Source of the DNA: Neckera pumila
Lineage: Eukaryota > Streptophyta > Bryopsida > Hypnales > Neckeraceae
Assembly: GCA_963969595.1 (NCBI GenBank)
Contig: OZ018409.1
Coordinates: 19,748,975-19,812,974 of the forward strand
Length of the DNA stretch: 64,000 bases
Direction of reading: 5' to 3'
Shown here: in pieces, positions 1 through 12,374 of the stretch
How the letters are laid out: each line of letters opens with the position of its first letter
How positions within the stretch are numbered: the stretch's first letter is position 1
The notes under the pieces: generated by a model
Told to the model about the DNA's origin: nothing
What the model saw: only the letters and a program-made list of their open reading frames with translations
Database searches by the model: none
Position numbers and translations under genes: made by a program

Positions 1-1439
1 TTGTAGGACATGGTCGGCAAAAAATAATTCTAAAAATATATGCCAAAATTTTAGGAAAATAATTGTTTCTAAAAGCAAAAATTTGTATAGTAGAAAAAAT
101 AATACTGGCAAAATTTCTATTTTGAACATCTTCCTAACCTTATTTTTGGGAAAAAAATAAGGACTTGGCAATTAAGTGCCAACCTTGCTCTACACTTATA
201 GTAGTTATTATTGAATGCAATGCTAATGGATTGTGGTTAGATCTGTGTCATACCTGTCCGATGTTTGAATACACTTGGGTTATTCTAGTAACTTCAAGTT
301 TTATTTATTTATTTAAATATTTTTAGTGAAGCTTCTAATCATCATCACCATGTCAAACTTTGTTTTGTATGATTTATAGGAGAATTGGAGACTCTTAAAA
401 GTGGTTTGGTTTGGTTGGCAGTCTGTAGATGTGGAATATAGATTTGTGAAAAGATTTTTAATTTTCTATTATTGTTGATATAATGAAATCATGACTATTT
501 TCATATTACAAGCAATTATAGTGGCTCTTCACATAAATAATACTTGAAGTTCTTTTAACTCAACATTTTATATATTCAAAAAAGTAAAAGTTCCATAGTC
601 TAATTTGATATAGAATAATGAGGGTGAACAATTTGTAGTGGAAACTAGTTGAGTTGGCCCAACTTCCTTAAACCAATTGCAAAACCAGTTGTTTTATAAA
701 CAATAAAAACTTATTATTAAGAAAACACTATAGTTCATTCCAAATACCAATATCTTAGGAACCTCATAAAATTAAAAATATTAAAAATTAAAAACTCTAA
801 TACAATACATTTATAAAAATCTAATTTTCAATTGAATCATTTTAATTCATATAACTTAAATTTTAATTTTTACAATCTACAAGTTTTTATAGTTATAATT
901 TCAAACTATAATTTGACAAATTTTGAATTTGATAATAAAATATTTCCATTTTTATAGATTCCATGATTTTGGTATTTTCAATTTGAGATTTGGAAATTCT
1001 AATATCTTGACATTTTCAAATTTCAAATTTCAACAAAGTCATAAACATTAGAAAAGAATTAAACCAAGCCCTTCTAAAAAAACATTAGTAACTTTCTATC
1101 TACACAAAACATATTTTTTGTGGTTTTCAAATTAGAGATGATTCCTTGTAGGAAGTATGTACAAAATCTATATAATTAATAGAAAGAACCCTTGTGAAAA
1201 TTGTCATGTATTTTCTTAACTATTCATAGCTGCATTTGCTCTTAAAAGGCAAACTCTTCTTTGGTGAAAATATGAGATATGGCCCCCAAAATCATCCTGC
1301 CGGAGAAAAAATATTGCAATTTTTTGAGAATTTGAACTTTGATTGCAAATATCTCAAAATCTTTATAATCAAAGTCTTTGGAAATTAGAGGCTTAAGTAT
1401 AGTAAATAATATCATGTGGTTGAATTATTCAAAAAGGGC
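1..1439. other. AT-rich intergenic DNA, nothing recognised
   Basis: AT-rich sequence with many short A and T runs and no credible open frame. The stretch about 1265-1400 has motifs vaguely like the inner part of the TTAA elements that follow, but no terminus can be placed. Confidence 0.5.
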
Positions 1440-2178
1440 TTAACCCTAAAAAAAAGTAGGTCCCAAGGCCTTTTTTTCATGGAAAACACTCAAAATTGCC
1501 ATTTCTATTGCGAAGAGCAAAAACTTGTAAAACTTGGTGTATTTTTTGCATATTTAAATGAATTATTTTGCTCTAGAATAGTAAAAGAATGTGTGGGAGG
1601 AATTCCAAAAACTTTGACAATACAAATTATAAGATATTTGTATTTGAAGTAAAGAAAACAGGATTTTTTTGTACCTTGTGTAACTAAATTATAAGACATT
1701 AAATCTTCTTAGCTCATAATTATTGCACTTCAAATTTTAAACTGAAATTCTTATCAAGTTTCTTATATCTTAGTATTGTATTGAAATTCTTATCCATACG
1801 AAAATTTCACCAAAGAAAAATTTGGTATTTCATTCTTTAAAAAATTGTTAAGTAGAAATAGGTATAAGATTGAAGGAAAAATAAAATTGTTAATAGCTCT
1901 AAGATGGAGCTGAAACACACATATTCAATGGTGAAATTGTTCTAGCAAGTATAATAAGCCTTATATTACTTTAAATTTTGAAAATTTTGAAAGTTGAGAT
2001 TAAAAATGAATCTAATATGTTATTTTTTCAAGAAAACACTATGATTGCCTCCAAAACTTTCACATTACTAATCCAAATGGAATGAATTGAAGATTTTTAA
2101 ATTAGAGACAAATACAATCTATGGGGAAAAAAATTCAAAATTTTGTGAATTTTTTTTTTATAGAACTCAAATTTGTGC

Positions 2179-3996
2179 TTAATCCATAAAAGTCCCAAGA
2201 CCATTTTCCTTCAAAAAAAACACTCAAAATTGCTATTTCTCCTGCAAAGATTTTAAAAAAATTTAATTTATTTTTGCATATATAATCATAGAATCCTGTA
2301 CTGGACTAGTACAAAAATGCTTGGAAGGAACAAACTTTGACCATGTAGATTGCAAAGTGAAGAAAACAAATTTTTTTACACTTTGCTAAAACTAGATTTT
2401 TGGCTTAAAATCTTTTTAATTTAAAATTATTGAATTGCTAATTTTGATTTTCTAATTTTTAATAATGAAGAATTGATTTGAAAATCTAGAAACAAAAATT
2501 CAACAAAAAAACACTTAATTTTCACTCATTCAAAAATTATTAAGTAGAAGTAGGTTCAAGATTGAAGGAAAAACTAAACCATTGATAGCTCTAAGATGGA
2601 ATTGAAACACAATAGTTCCAATAATTCCAAGTCAGCAATCAAATTTAACCTTGTCTAACAAAAAATTTGAAAAAATTGTAAAAATTGCATTAAAAAATGA
2701 ATTCTATAATTTTTTTTTCAAGCCAATGCTTAGAATGCCCAAACAACTAGATTGTCTATAACTTCCTCATCACTAGTTTAAGTAGAATGAATCAAAGCTT
2801 CAGATGTAGACAAAATTGTATTCTTTAACCCCTAAAGGACCAAACGGCATTTTTTGGCAACATAGCAATTTTTGGCAACTCACTACGAAAGGAAACTTTA
2901 TTTATTTTCTTTGAAAATTTTACACAATGTGTGCTCAAGGAGTAGCTTGAAGACCCAACAATTTTCAAAACTTTTAACAACATGGCTGAAAAATTATTGG
3001 ACGATATGTCATTTTCAACGGTCGGCGGGCAAGCTCTAAATTTTTCTGAAAAAACACTTTTAAAAAAAATAAAATTTGAAATTGGTTTTCTAGATTTATG
3101 TATACTTGGAAAGCTTTGAATTATTCCATTTTGATTTATGAGATGAAAATTATGGGGTATTCTAGTTTGCCGGCAGTTATGGATTTCCTACTCTAAAATA
3201 AACTTTGAAGTCCATTATGTAACTCAATTTTTAGTATTTTTTGAAAAAAATAAAAGCATAGGATGTGTATTGATTATTACAACATTACCACCGTTGAATT
3301 TGACATTTTACAATTCCATAATTAAATTCTTAACAATTTTGTGTTTTGAATCATTATCTACTTCTTTCTACAACCTATTTATTTCCTATATGTTGTACAA
3401 TTCCAAATGATCTGAAATTTTTCAAGCATGTATCCAACTTGCTTTGAAGAATGAATCCAAGGAATAACCACTATTTTGGACATTTTTTCATTTAAATTTG
3501 ACCTTGTGAAGTGCAGCTGCCCGATTTTTTTGCAAGGCCCAAAAAAGCTTTTTTGTCAATTCAAATGCTAATATCTTGCAATCTACAAGGAGGAAGATTC
3601 TGAAATTTTTTCTACATATTCTCAAACAAGCTTACTACAAGATCCTACAATTACATGTGTCCAAAAATGTATTTGTTCTAAAATTTGGTACTTGTACTAG
3701 AAATGGCAATTTTAGAGCGTTTTTGGTGAAAACATAGTCTCAGACCTTTAGGGGTTAAAGGAAAATTTTAAAATTTTAAAAATTTAATTTTTGGTGATTT
3801 TTTTGGGACTGTCCCTTGAGCTACTTTTTGGACTTAGGGTGGCATAACTTTTGCAGCCAGGCACCAATTGAGATAAAAAATTATATTCCCAGGTTTCCTA
3901 TATTTCAAAAAAGCTTCAAAAAATCATATCAAAAATTGAGATCACCCAAGCCTACATGAAATTCCAAGAGCCCCCGCAAGAATCTTTGGAGGTTAA
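2179..3996 (-). mobile_element. Subfamily A TTAA element A2, nested in A1 and split by B1
   Basis: Reverse-oriented. It runs from TTAA at 2179-2182 to 2828 and resumes at 3755, ending GGAGGTTAA at 3996. The interrupted interior, if joined across the B1 insertion, continues the family consensus through the region before the CCAGGCACCAATTG motif. It is moderately decayed. Confidence 0.8.
2825..3758 (+). mobile_element. Subfamily B TTAA element B1, full length, nested in A2
   Basis: Starts TTAACCCCTAAAGGACC at 2825 and ends CCTTTAGGGGTTAA at 3758 (934 bp with both TTAA copies). The left half (CAAACGGCATTTTTTGGC and following) is unlike subfamily A. The right roughly 270 bp, containing ATATCTTGCAATCT, AAGATCCTA and ACTAGAAATGGCA, is shared with A. 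The host A2 sequence is interrupted precisely at a TTAA, giving direct evidence for TTAA target duplication. No coding capacity. Confidence 0.88.
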
Positions 3997-4919
3997 CCCC
4001 TAAAGGCCCAAGGCCTTTTTTCTGCCAAAAAACACCCAAAACTACCATTTTTTTAGCAAAGAGTGAAAAAAATTAAAATGTCTTTTTTGCACATCTAATT
4101 GTAGGATATTACACGTAACTAGTATGAAAATGTGTGGAAAAAATTTCAGAATTTTTGACCGCACAGATTACAAGATATCTACATTTGAAGTGAAAAAAAA
4201 AAAAAATTTATTACATTGTGGGACTAGATTTTTTTAACATTTGATCATTTTTAACTTTTGCACTACTGAGTTTTGAGCTTTAAATGTTTATAATGGAGAA
4301 TTGAGATGAGAATCTAGAAAAAAAAATTTTAAAAAACTTAGTTTTCATTATTAAAAGAATTGCTAAGTAGAAGTAGGTAGAAGATAGAAGGAAAATCTAA
4401 AATATTCATATATTTTAGATGGAATTAAAATGCACTAATTCCAATGATGAGTTTTTTCTAGCAAGTAAACTAAACCATGCAAGAAAAAAAAATGAAAAAT
4501 TTGAAAAATTGCATTCAGAAATAAATCCTACAAGTTATTTTTTTCAATAAGATGCTCTACCTGCCCGAAAAACAAGGATGTCCATAACTTTCTCATAACA
4601 AATCCAAATGAAATGAATTAAAGCTTTCCAGATAGACAAAAATATAATCTATGAAGAAATAATAATTAAAAAAAAATTCAAATTTTTGTCCTTTTTGTTT
4701 CGCTGCCCGGGTTGCCCGTCGTCCCCTGTTTTCAGCTTATTTCGTCATAACTTTTGTTCCCGGGCACCGATTGTGCAAAAATATATATTCCCACGAAGCT
4801 AATCAGATTTTCTACCTCCAAGAAAAGTTTCAAAAAATCAGGAGAAAATTTCAGCGTGTAGGTACCTGCCCGAAAACGCATTTGTCCCCCAAAGAAACAA
4901 TGGGCTTTTTAGGGGTTAA
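3993..4919 (-). mobile_element. Subfamily A TTAA element A3, full length
   Basis: Starts TTAACCCCTAAAGGCCC at 3993 and ends TTAGGGGTTAA at 4919 (927 bp). It shares its left TTAA with the right end of A2, so it was inserted into the TTAA at the A2/A1 junction. It is well preserved and probably the youngest or second-youngest member of the stack. Confidence 0.88.
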
Positions 4920-5076
4920 GATGGCTTTTGCTCTTGGGCATTGATTGAAATAAAAATTATATTCCCAAAAAATCTGTTGTCTTTTTTTATCTTAATAAAA
5001 GCCAAAAAATGAGATAATAGAAACTTGCTCAAATTTTCATTTGTCCTTAAAGGGACAACAAAACTATAGGGATCAA

Positions 5077-5600
5077 GCTAGGCCAATAATCAAAACATAA
5101 CATGTATTAACAAAATTCACAAAATCAAGAGAGCACAAAAGACTTTCAATTAAAATCAATGTCAATGTTGTAAGATGGATTTGAGGTATCTATTAAACTA
5201 TGAAAAAATATGTGGATATATATATATACTAATTAGAGCACAACCTCACAAACTATATCCAAAATTGGTGCTACAATGAAGACCACTTGTAGTACATGTC
5301 ATGCATTTCAAACATTGTATTAAAGAACAAAAATGATAACTTCCAAATTAATTCTAAAATTAATTATAATGTAACATATTTTACTTGGGGGTCTTCATTA
5401 TTTGAATTTTTCTTTTCTAGTTCTAGTGAATAATAAGTGAATAACAATATTTCTATTGAGTGTCTTCTTTAAAGTCTTAAGATTTAATTTTTTGACATAC
5501 CTTTTATTTATAAATTTTGAATTCAACTTTTACTTTGTTTCATCTTTTACACTAAGTTATTATTGCTGTATAATTTTATTTAAATACAATTTTTATTTTA
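5077..5600. other. AT-rich intergenic DNA
   Basis: AT-rich spacer with a short TATATATATA run near 5218. I see no gene or element boundary. Confidence 0.5.
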
Positions 5601-5636
5601 TTTCATTTTTTCTATAACTTTTACTTTCAGATTACC

Positions 5637-5644
5637 TATATAAA
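5637..5644 (+). promoter_or_regulatory. Candidate TATA box of the 5757 reading frame
   Basis: TATATAAAG-like motif about 115 bp upstream of the first ATG of the 5757-6302 frame, a spacing that allows a short leader. In DNA this AT-rich, TATA matches arise often by chance, so the support is weak. Confidence 0.3.
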
Positions 5645-5756
5645 GTTAGATGTTTATATATTTTTTTCTTTTTATCAACAATTACAAAGTACTCACTTCA
5701 TTGTGTTTGGATAATACCTCATTACTATTTTGTCATCAATTGCAACAATATCAATT

Positions 5757-6302
5757 ATGGTATCAAATAACTCTTTGTTACATCTTGAAGAACATGTGCA
5801 TTATACTACATCACAAAAAAATTCATTACAAACAACGAGTAACCTCCATAAAAAAGCAAGAATTTGTAATGAAGCAAACATTAAAGAAATCAATGCATTA
5901 ATTTTGGCACAACATTCAGATATTGCATTTGAGATATGCGAAAAATACAAAACTAGATATAATTGTTGGAGTTACAATTCAAGTTCACGTCGTTTGGTTG
6001 TTGATTTGGGTGCACTCCAAGCTTGGGACTATGGGATGCAAGATGAACAAGCGCTTACTATATTCCAACACATTCATTTAGAACTTGTTGATGAGCTTGT
6101 CATTTGTACTTATATTGAACGTTCATGTCGCCATGGTTTATGCGGAGAAAGAATTTCTTGTGACGATGTTGTTCCTTTAGACTACTTTAGAGATTTATTA
6201 TCACTTATTGATTTTAACAAAGTGAAATCTATTGTATGTACAAATTCTCCTCCTTGGGATTTTCCTACAAGATTGAATCATATAAAAGATATTTGGCATT
6301 AA
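5757..6302 (+). CDS. Possible orphan protein, 181 residues
   Basis: Single open frame from ATG at 5757 to TAA at 6302. It is the longest ATG-initiated frame in the AT-rich part of the window. The frame is open 27 bases further upstream but has no earlier in-frame ATG. The predicted protein is soluble, with no signal peptide or membrane segment. It has a mixed acidic/basic middle with FEICEKYKTRYNCWSYN, then a Cys-rich stretch (CTYIERSCRHGLCGERISC, four Cys in 19 residues), and ends in a hydrophobic/aromatic tail (PPWDFPTRLNHIKDIWH). I do not recognise the family. Amino-acid composition is balanced rather than Lys/Asn/Phe/Ile-dominated, which argues against a chance frame in AT-rich DNA. It could be a lineage-specific gene or a coding remnant of a transposon. 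No neighbour gene informs its role. Confidence 0.45.
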   Translation: MVSNNSLLHLEEHVHYTTSQKNSLQTTSNLHKKARICNEANIKEINALILAQHSDIAFEICEKYKTRYNCWSYNSSSRRLVVDLGALQAWDYGMQDEQALTIFQHIHLELVDELVICTYIERSCRHGLCGERISCDDVVPLDYFRDLLSLIDFNKVKSIVCTNSPPWDFPTRLNHIKDIWH

Positions 6303-7866
6303 AAACAACAACTTTAGCCATTTAATGGTTCAAATCTATATAAAAAGATTCCAATTTCTACAGACTTGCACAATTGAAAATTCAAATGTATATTTTAATT
6401 ATAATTTTTTTATTTAATATTCAATTATAGTCTTTGATAAATGTCCATTATAAACTACAAGTATGAATGTGATTAGACATAATTGACCTATTTATTTATT
6501 TATTTATTTGTTGAACAACGTTGAAGTTATTTAATATACGGAGTAACATATAACCATGTTGTAATGGTTTAATGTTAGAAGGCCAAAAATAGTTGCAATA
6601 TAAAGCCAAATATTAATGAAATTTAATGACAAGTATAAAAATGACATTAAACTTTTATAAAGTTTGAAAAGAGACAAATTCACTTGCATCACTTCACATT
6701 GAATCATCTCTTGACTGCATCCATTGTTGGAAGTGACTTTGTAAGTGATCTTTACAATTACAATCTCTTTAAAATAAACAATCTACTTAGAGAGCATCTA
6801 GGCCTTAAAGTTGTCGCACCTCTTGGTGACACTCACTTCTTTAAGCTCAACAAAAGTTCTTCTTGTAGCATTTAATTCCTAGAGACACCAAGGGTCACAA
6901 TCTTGTAACACTATACATGCCGTGCATCCGCAATGTTAGGTTCCAACTATAGTCACAGAACTCCATTCTCATGACTCCCATTACTCAACTCCCACAAAAC
7001 ACCAGGTATACCATTTGATGACATGCAGTGGAACTTCCATTGATGTCAAAGCATTCATTGGCAATACTATTCCCCATGGGTGCTAGCCGCCCTTGAATGA
7101 TACCCAACTTCCCATTAGGCCCAATTAATTTCATTCAGGGACTCACCTCATGATTTACTAGTCAAGATTTATACTATAGACACCATCAAACTAGTATGAA
7201 GGCGTACGCAAGCATTTTATGGTAACATTAAAGCAGCGGTAAGGCCCTAAAACCAACTTCACTGCGCATGGCTACTATTATAGCTCACTATGGCACCATT
7301 CAAGAGGGAGGAGGGAGACCACCCCTCCCCATAGTACTTTGTGGGCAAACCTTCTTTCTTAGAGATCTCCGGGACATCTAAGTCCTCCTTTGATCCATCT
7401 GGTAAGACCATCCAATTCCATGTATTAGTCTCAAAACCAGGCCTATTAATACCAAGTTTGAATTTATACTTTTAATTTGGATCCTTGAATTTTTTGGATC
7501 TATAGATGCGTCCTCTCACCAACTTTCTAAGGATATGTAGAACGCCATCCAATTTGTCCCAAGCAGAGTGCTCCGGTGCTCTATTATTTTTGGGACTCTT
7601 CATTTTTCTCACCTTGTCTTTTGCAAGGCCTAGTGAATTACCCTTAATGTCCCCCTTGCTTAGGAAGGAGACACGGGCACGCCTAGGAATGAGGATCGTG
7701 ACAAATGTAGTCCAAATTGTCAAGAATGTAAAGATGTATTTTATAAATTATTGTATTTTAATATTTTATTAATGATTTTTAAAGAAAATTTGTAAATAAA
7801 TTATTTATATATCTATTTGTACAACTAGACCTATTATAGCTACAGAGTACAATTTCAAATTTCAAA
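6303..7866. other. Intergenic DNA, partly less AT-rich, nothing recognised
   Basis: 6303-6880 is AT-rich. About 6880-7720 is visibly richer in C and G with no long ATG-initiated frame. It could be a decayed gene, an old retroelement fragment or transferred DNA. I cannot identify it. Confidence 0.4.
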
Positions 7867-8795
7867 GTAATCCCTAAAGTCCGATTATCCCTATGGAAAC
7901 AAAATGGATTTTGAATAGATTCCTATGGTCTCAGTTTTGGTCGTGATTTATGAAAAATCTTTAGATAGAAAAATACATTAGCTGAATGGTATTTTGTAAT
8001 GTAATTTTGTTTCAATCAATGCCCATGAGCAACAACTATGCCATCATATGCACAAAATAGAACTTATTTGGGCAGCAAAAAAAATCCATAATAGTTTGAA
8101 ATAATTTATTTTTCTTATAGATTCTTTTTTTGACTTTTTGTCTACATGAAAAGATTTGGTTCATTCCATTTGGATTATTGATGTGATATTTAAGGAGCTT
8201 CTTATTTGGTGGGCACTCATATCATCTTTGTAAAAAAATAACATATTGAATTCTTTAATTATTGAATTCATTTGGAATTTTGAAATTTTCAAAAAAAGTA
8301 TTAGTTCTACATGGTTTAGTATGCTTACTAGAACAATCTCACCATTGAAAATTAGTGTTTTTCAATTCCATCTTAGAGCTATTAACAATTTCAATTTTTC
8401 TTCAAATCTTCTATTTACTTCTATATAACAAATTTTTAAAGAATGAAAATCAAGTGAATGTTTTTTCAATTTTTTTCCTAGATTTTAATCTCAATTCTTC
8501 AGTATAATTTTTATTTAAATTCATTATCAAAAGTGCAAAAGTTTTTAAGTCTTATAATCTAGTCTGCACTTAAGGTGCAGAAATATATGTTTTTTTCACT
8601 TCAAAAGCAAATATCTTGCAATCTACACATCCAAAGTTTTAAAATTCCTTCTACACATTTTTATACTAGTCTAGTGCAAGATCCTAATGTTGAATGTGTA
8701 AATACAACAAGTTTAAAAATTTCTACTCTTGGCACTAGAAATGGTAGTTTTGAATGGTTTTTGAATGAAACATGCCTTAGGACATTAGAGATTAA
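7867..8795 (+). mobile_element. Subfamily A TTAA element, degenerate
   Basis: Forward copy starting at TAATCCCTAAAGTCC and ending ACATTAGAGATTAA. Internal family landmarks are all in order: TCGTGATTTATGAAAAA, GGGCAGCAAAAAAAA, TTCATTCCATTTGGATT, AACAATCTCACCATTG, ATATCTTGCAATCTACAC and AAGATCCTA. Both TTAA boundaries have mutated. Confidence 0.8.
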
Positions 8796-9255
8796 ACATG
8801 CCTTCTAACATTGATTGCCTTTAAGCTGGAATTGATTTAGCCAATTTGGAATGACCTCTGGGATTTATGTATTGACATGTATTTGAAATATATAGGATTT
8901 GTTTTACAAACATGGGATGCCTTTTGAGGCACACCAAACTAAAATAAAATGAAGGCAAGACAAAATTGGTGGACGAAAGCCAAGACAAAGATAGTGGAAA
9001 GAAGCCGCGACAAAAATGGTAGAATGAAGCTAAGACAAAAATGGTAGAATTTAGTTAAGACAAAAATAATAGAATTTTGAAGCAAAGGCTGGATTTTGAA
9101 TTTTTTGTTACAAGACTAAAATTGAAGCTCATAGTGTCTCTTCAATTAAGAGCTTAATTAAGAGAGTTCAAAAGATTTTGTAGAAACAATGAGGACCTTT
9201 GGAATTAAATTAATTTACAAAAAATCATATTGGAGTTATATATATATATATATAG
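8796..9255. other. Intergenic DNA with short degenerate tandem motif
   Basis: About 8945-9075 carries four or five degenerate copies of a unit like AAGCCAAGACAAAAATGGTAG (period roughly 22-25). The stretch ends in a TA dinucleotide run at 9239-9256 that flanks the palindrome. Confidence 0.5.
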
Positions 9256-10628
9256 TGTGACGAAACCAAGTACTTTTGGGAAACGTTTTCATTCAAACCA
9301 CCATACCATAAGCATCAATGGATAAAACTCAAAAGTGTACACATGAAAGTTGTAGAGCACGACATACAACACATTACCATGGAAGTTTGAAGAAAACATT
9401 AGTTGTAATTTGAAAGAAAATTAATTCCAAAGTTTGCTATGTCAAAAACTCGGTTTTGTTCAACATAGTTTGGCTTTACTTTATCTTTTGTCAATTTTTT
9501 CTTAAAACTCCTAAAAAACTTTTTGTACCTTAGCATGTTGGTATACATCAATTTGATTGTTGTATACAAAAATTGAAGGAAATTCACATTTATAGAATTA
9601 AAAATATTAACAATTTAACAAACATGCAAATGATGTTGGTTCTCACAAAATTTGAGTTTTTTTGTGGAATTGAAAGCATGGGGTTTTACTAGCCATGGTA
9701 AAGAAAGTATAGGTTGAAAATAAGACCACTTTTATATCTAAATGCCCTTGTATATGAAATATTTGTTGAATTGGGCAATGTGTACAATTTATATTTTATA
9801 ATTGTATAGTGCATTTTTAAATTCAACTTTTGTGTTCAAAGACTAGAGTTCATGATGCATATAATTTGTCCAAAAAATTCCAAAAAAATCCATCATCATT
9901 GTCTGTATCATCCAAAAACTACTAATTTTCAAAATTTACATTGACATTTAGAAAATTAGCAATTTTTGGACAATACAAGCAATGCCGATGGATTTTTGGA
10001 ATTCTTTGGATGAATTATATGCATCATGAACTCTAGTCTTTGAACACAAAAGTTGAATTTAAAAATGCACTATACAATTATAAAATATAAATTGTACACA
10101 TTGCCCAATTCAACAAATATTTCATATACAAGGGCATTTAGATATAAAAGTGGTCTTATTTTCAACCTATACTTTCTTTACCATGGCTAGTAAAACCCCA
10201 TGCTTTCAATTCCACAAAAAAACTCAAATTTTGTGAGAACCAACATCATTTGCATGTTTGTTAAATTGTTAATATTTTTAATTCTATAAATGTGAATTTC
10301 CTTCAATTTTTGTATACAACAATCAAATTGATGTGTACCAACATGCTAAGGTACAAAAAGTTTTTTAGGAGTTTTAAGAAAAAATTGACAAAAGATAAAG
10401 TAAAGCCAAACTATGTTGAACAAAACCGAGTTTTTGACATAGCAAACTTTGGAATTAATTTTCTTTCAAATTACAACTAATGTTTTCTTCAAACTTCCAT
10501 GGTAATGTGTTGTATGTCGTGCTCTACAACTTTCATGTGTACACTTTTGAGTTTTATCCATTGATGCTTATGGTATGGTGGTTTGAATGAAAACGTTTCC
10601 CAAAAGTACTCGGTTTCGTCAGTCACTA
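9256..10628. mobile_element. 1.37 kb near-perfect palindrome (foldback element)
   Basis: Two arms of about 680 bp are near-perfect reverse complements around a spacer of only about 20 bp centred near 9941. Outer ends are TAGTGTGACGAAACCAAGTAC on the left and GTACTCGGTTTCGTCAGTCAC on the right. The two arms encode the same short frame in mirror image with a single residue change, showing how similar they are. The flanks are TA repeats, so the target duplication cannot be read. It has no coding capacity. A transcript from either side would form a long hairpin. Confidence 0.85.
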
Positions 10629-11534
10629 TATATATATGAGAGTTGAGTGTTTTTTAAAGCAAATAAAATTTTCAAGTTCATTGCTTCAGTTTTTAAGTAT
10701 GCATGATAGGCACAAAGTCTATGTTTGTAGAACTTCCGATCAAGGATTGCACTCTAATTCGATTTCCTTCTAATATTTAGAAAACAACACCTTAGAGATG
10801 ACTATGACTTAACAATTTTGTTTGTTCAAATTTGCAAATGGATGAATTTGGACAACAACTGAATGATGTCTATCTCAATTGATGTCCCACCCAAGATATC
10901 AGTTTGAGTTGTCTCTATGATGAGGGTGCACGTGTGAAACCGCATCAAACAAAGGAAGGTATGTGTCATTTTCCAAAGTTAGTATCGTCGATTATGCTTG
11001 CAGAGCTATGATATCCATGTAAAAGTTACCATTACCAAAGTCTTTAGGGCCAGAAACAGTTCCTGAAACCTTCAAGCAGGTATCACGGGTAGTGTAGAAA
11101 GTAACAGAGCTCTAGTTCTATTGTCCTAATTAGTTATGACACTTTTTTTGTAGGTGATACTAACAAATTGTGTCCTAGAACAAACTGACTATACACATAT
11201 ATGCCAACTCTTATTAAAAGAGAACCAGGGTTAATTCTCTCTCTCGTGTCCACAAAAGTAAGATAAAGGTAATAGGCCCGGGGCAAGGACTTAAAAACAT
11301 TGAAACTTTTATTGAATCTATTGAATCCAAGCCACTCTTGTATAAATTTAAACACATGCAGAGGGCAAGATAGTTGCACAAGAAGTCTTCTTTCTCTCAT
11401 AAAGCCTAGGATCCTTGCTTATATGTGATATTTTGTATCTATTACAACTTCCTATTTTCTTATCTTTTCTTAATTGCAATTAATAGCCACGTCCACTTAT
11501 TTTTTAATTAAGAGAACACAATAAACATTCACTA
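10629..11534. other. Intergenic DNA, nothing recognised
   Basis: AT-rich unique-looking sequence. No ATG-initiated frame of convincing composition and no terminal repeats found. Confidence 0.45.
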
Positions 11535-11793
11535 CACTAAATAGTGCAATTGGGTTGCCTTGACAATTAGGTTGCCTTACCTCAGAGAAGTTATCTCATG
11601 TTACCTCATGACTCATGGCTTGTCTAGATAGAGACACAAGCCATTCTTTGATCCCGAGCCTTGAATCAATAATCAACCCATGTAGCACACATGTTTCTCC
11701 ACATCTCTACATCCTTCTACAGTAACTTGGATACTGATATAGTGTAGACTATCGAAATATTAGTCTGGGGCAACTTAATTGCACTATTCAGTG
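11535..11793. mobile_element. 259-bp terminal-inverted-repeat element (MITE-like)
   Basis: Left end CACTAAATAGTGCAATTGGG (continuing TTGCC) and right end GGCAACTTAATTGCACTATT (continuing CAGTG) are reverse complements at 22 of 25 positions. The interior is non-coding. A related fragment (AAGGCAACCTAATTTCACTA) lies at about 49600-49625. Confidence 0.65.
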
Positions 11794-11998
11794 TGGAAAA
11801 TCATTTCATCATAACATACATTAAAAAATCTTTGCCAAATCCTGATTACTAAAAAAAAGACTAGTAAAATTGGACAGAAGAAGTACATTGCAGTATGGCG
11901 ACTAGGTCATGCCAAGCTTGTTTTGTGTTTTGACTCCTGTTTACACATGGAGCCCGGAGACTGGGGCCGACATTGTGAAGGATCCTTCTGTTTCTCGG

Positions 11999-12038
11999 AA
12001 AATTGTGGAAAATTGTGGAAAATTGTGGAAAATTGTGG
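11999..12038. repeat. Tandem repeat, 10-bp unit
   Basis: Four tandem copies of GAAAATTGTG, perfect or nearly so. Confidence 0.8.
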
Positions 12039-12374
12039 CCCAAAGTGAGTGCCGGATACAGAAGAGTCAACCCACCTGCATGTGCAGTTGTGCACACAAT
12101 TGCAAAGTTAGTGGTCACAAGCAACATGACCGACTACTCTTTCAACTGAAATTTCAAAATACCATTCTTCTATTGTGCGATGCAGTACCGTAGTTACACT
12201 TGCAAGTTGTTTGAGTTTTGCAAGAGTTTTGAAAGGCACCGACCTTGTAGCCTAAGGTACAACTACGAATCCCCAGACCATTATGCACATCAAATTTGTA
12301 GACCTACTTACTATACATGCAGCACCAATTCTGAATTATTTTATCCTTGTGACAATGTAACACTAAGGAGAAGC

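Larger units (their letters stand above)
1440..5076 (-). mobile_element. Subfamily A TTAA element A1, oldest member of a nested stack
   Basis: Reverse-oriented and degenerate. The left part is 1440-2182, starting TTAACCC and followed by the AAGGCC and ACACTCAAAATTGCC motifs typical of this end. The right part is 4916-5076, ending in decayed GGGATCAA. The right part resumes with GATGGCTTTTGCTCTTGGGC exactly where the left part stops in the family alignment. Everything in between (elements A2, B1 and A3) was therefore inserted into a TTAA inside A1. Divergence from other copies is the highest of the stack, as expected for the first insertion. Confidence 0.8.

Noticed and set aside
6880..7720. 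Possible organelle-derived insertion or retroelement pol remnant
   Set aside because: The composition differs from its surroundings, but I recognised no organellar gene, rRNA or reverse-transcriptase motif.
9399..10480. Two identical 62-codon frames
   Set aside because: They are mirror images in the two arms of the palindrome, so identity reflects the inverted repeat and not protein conservation.
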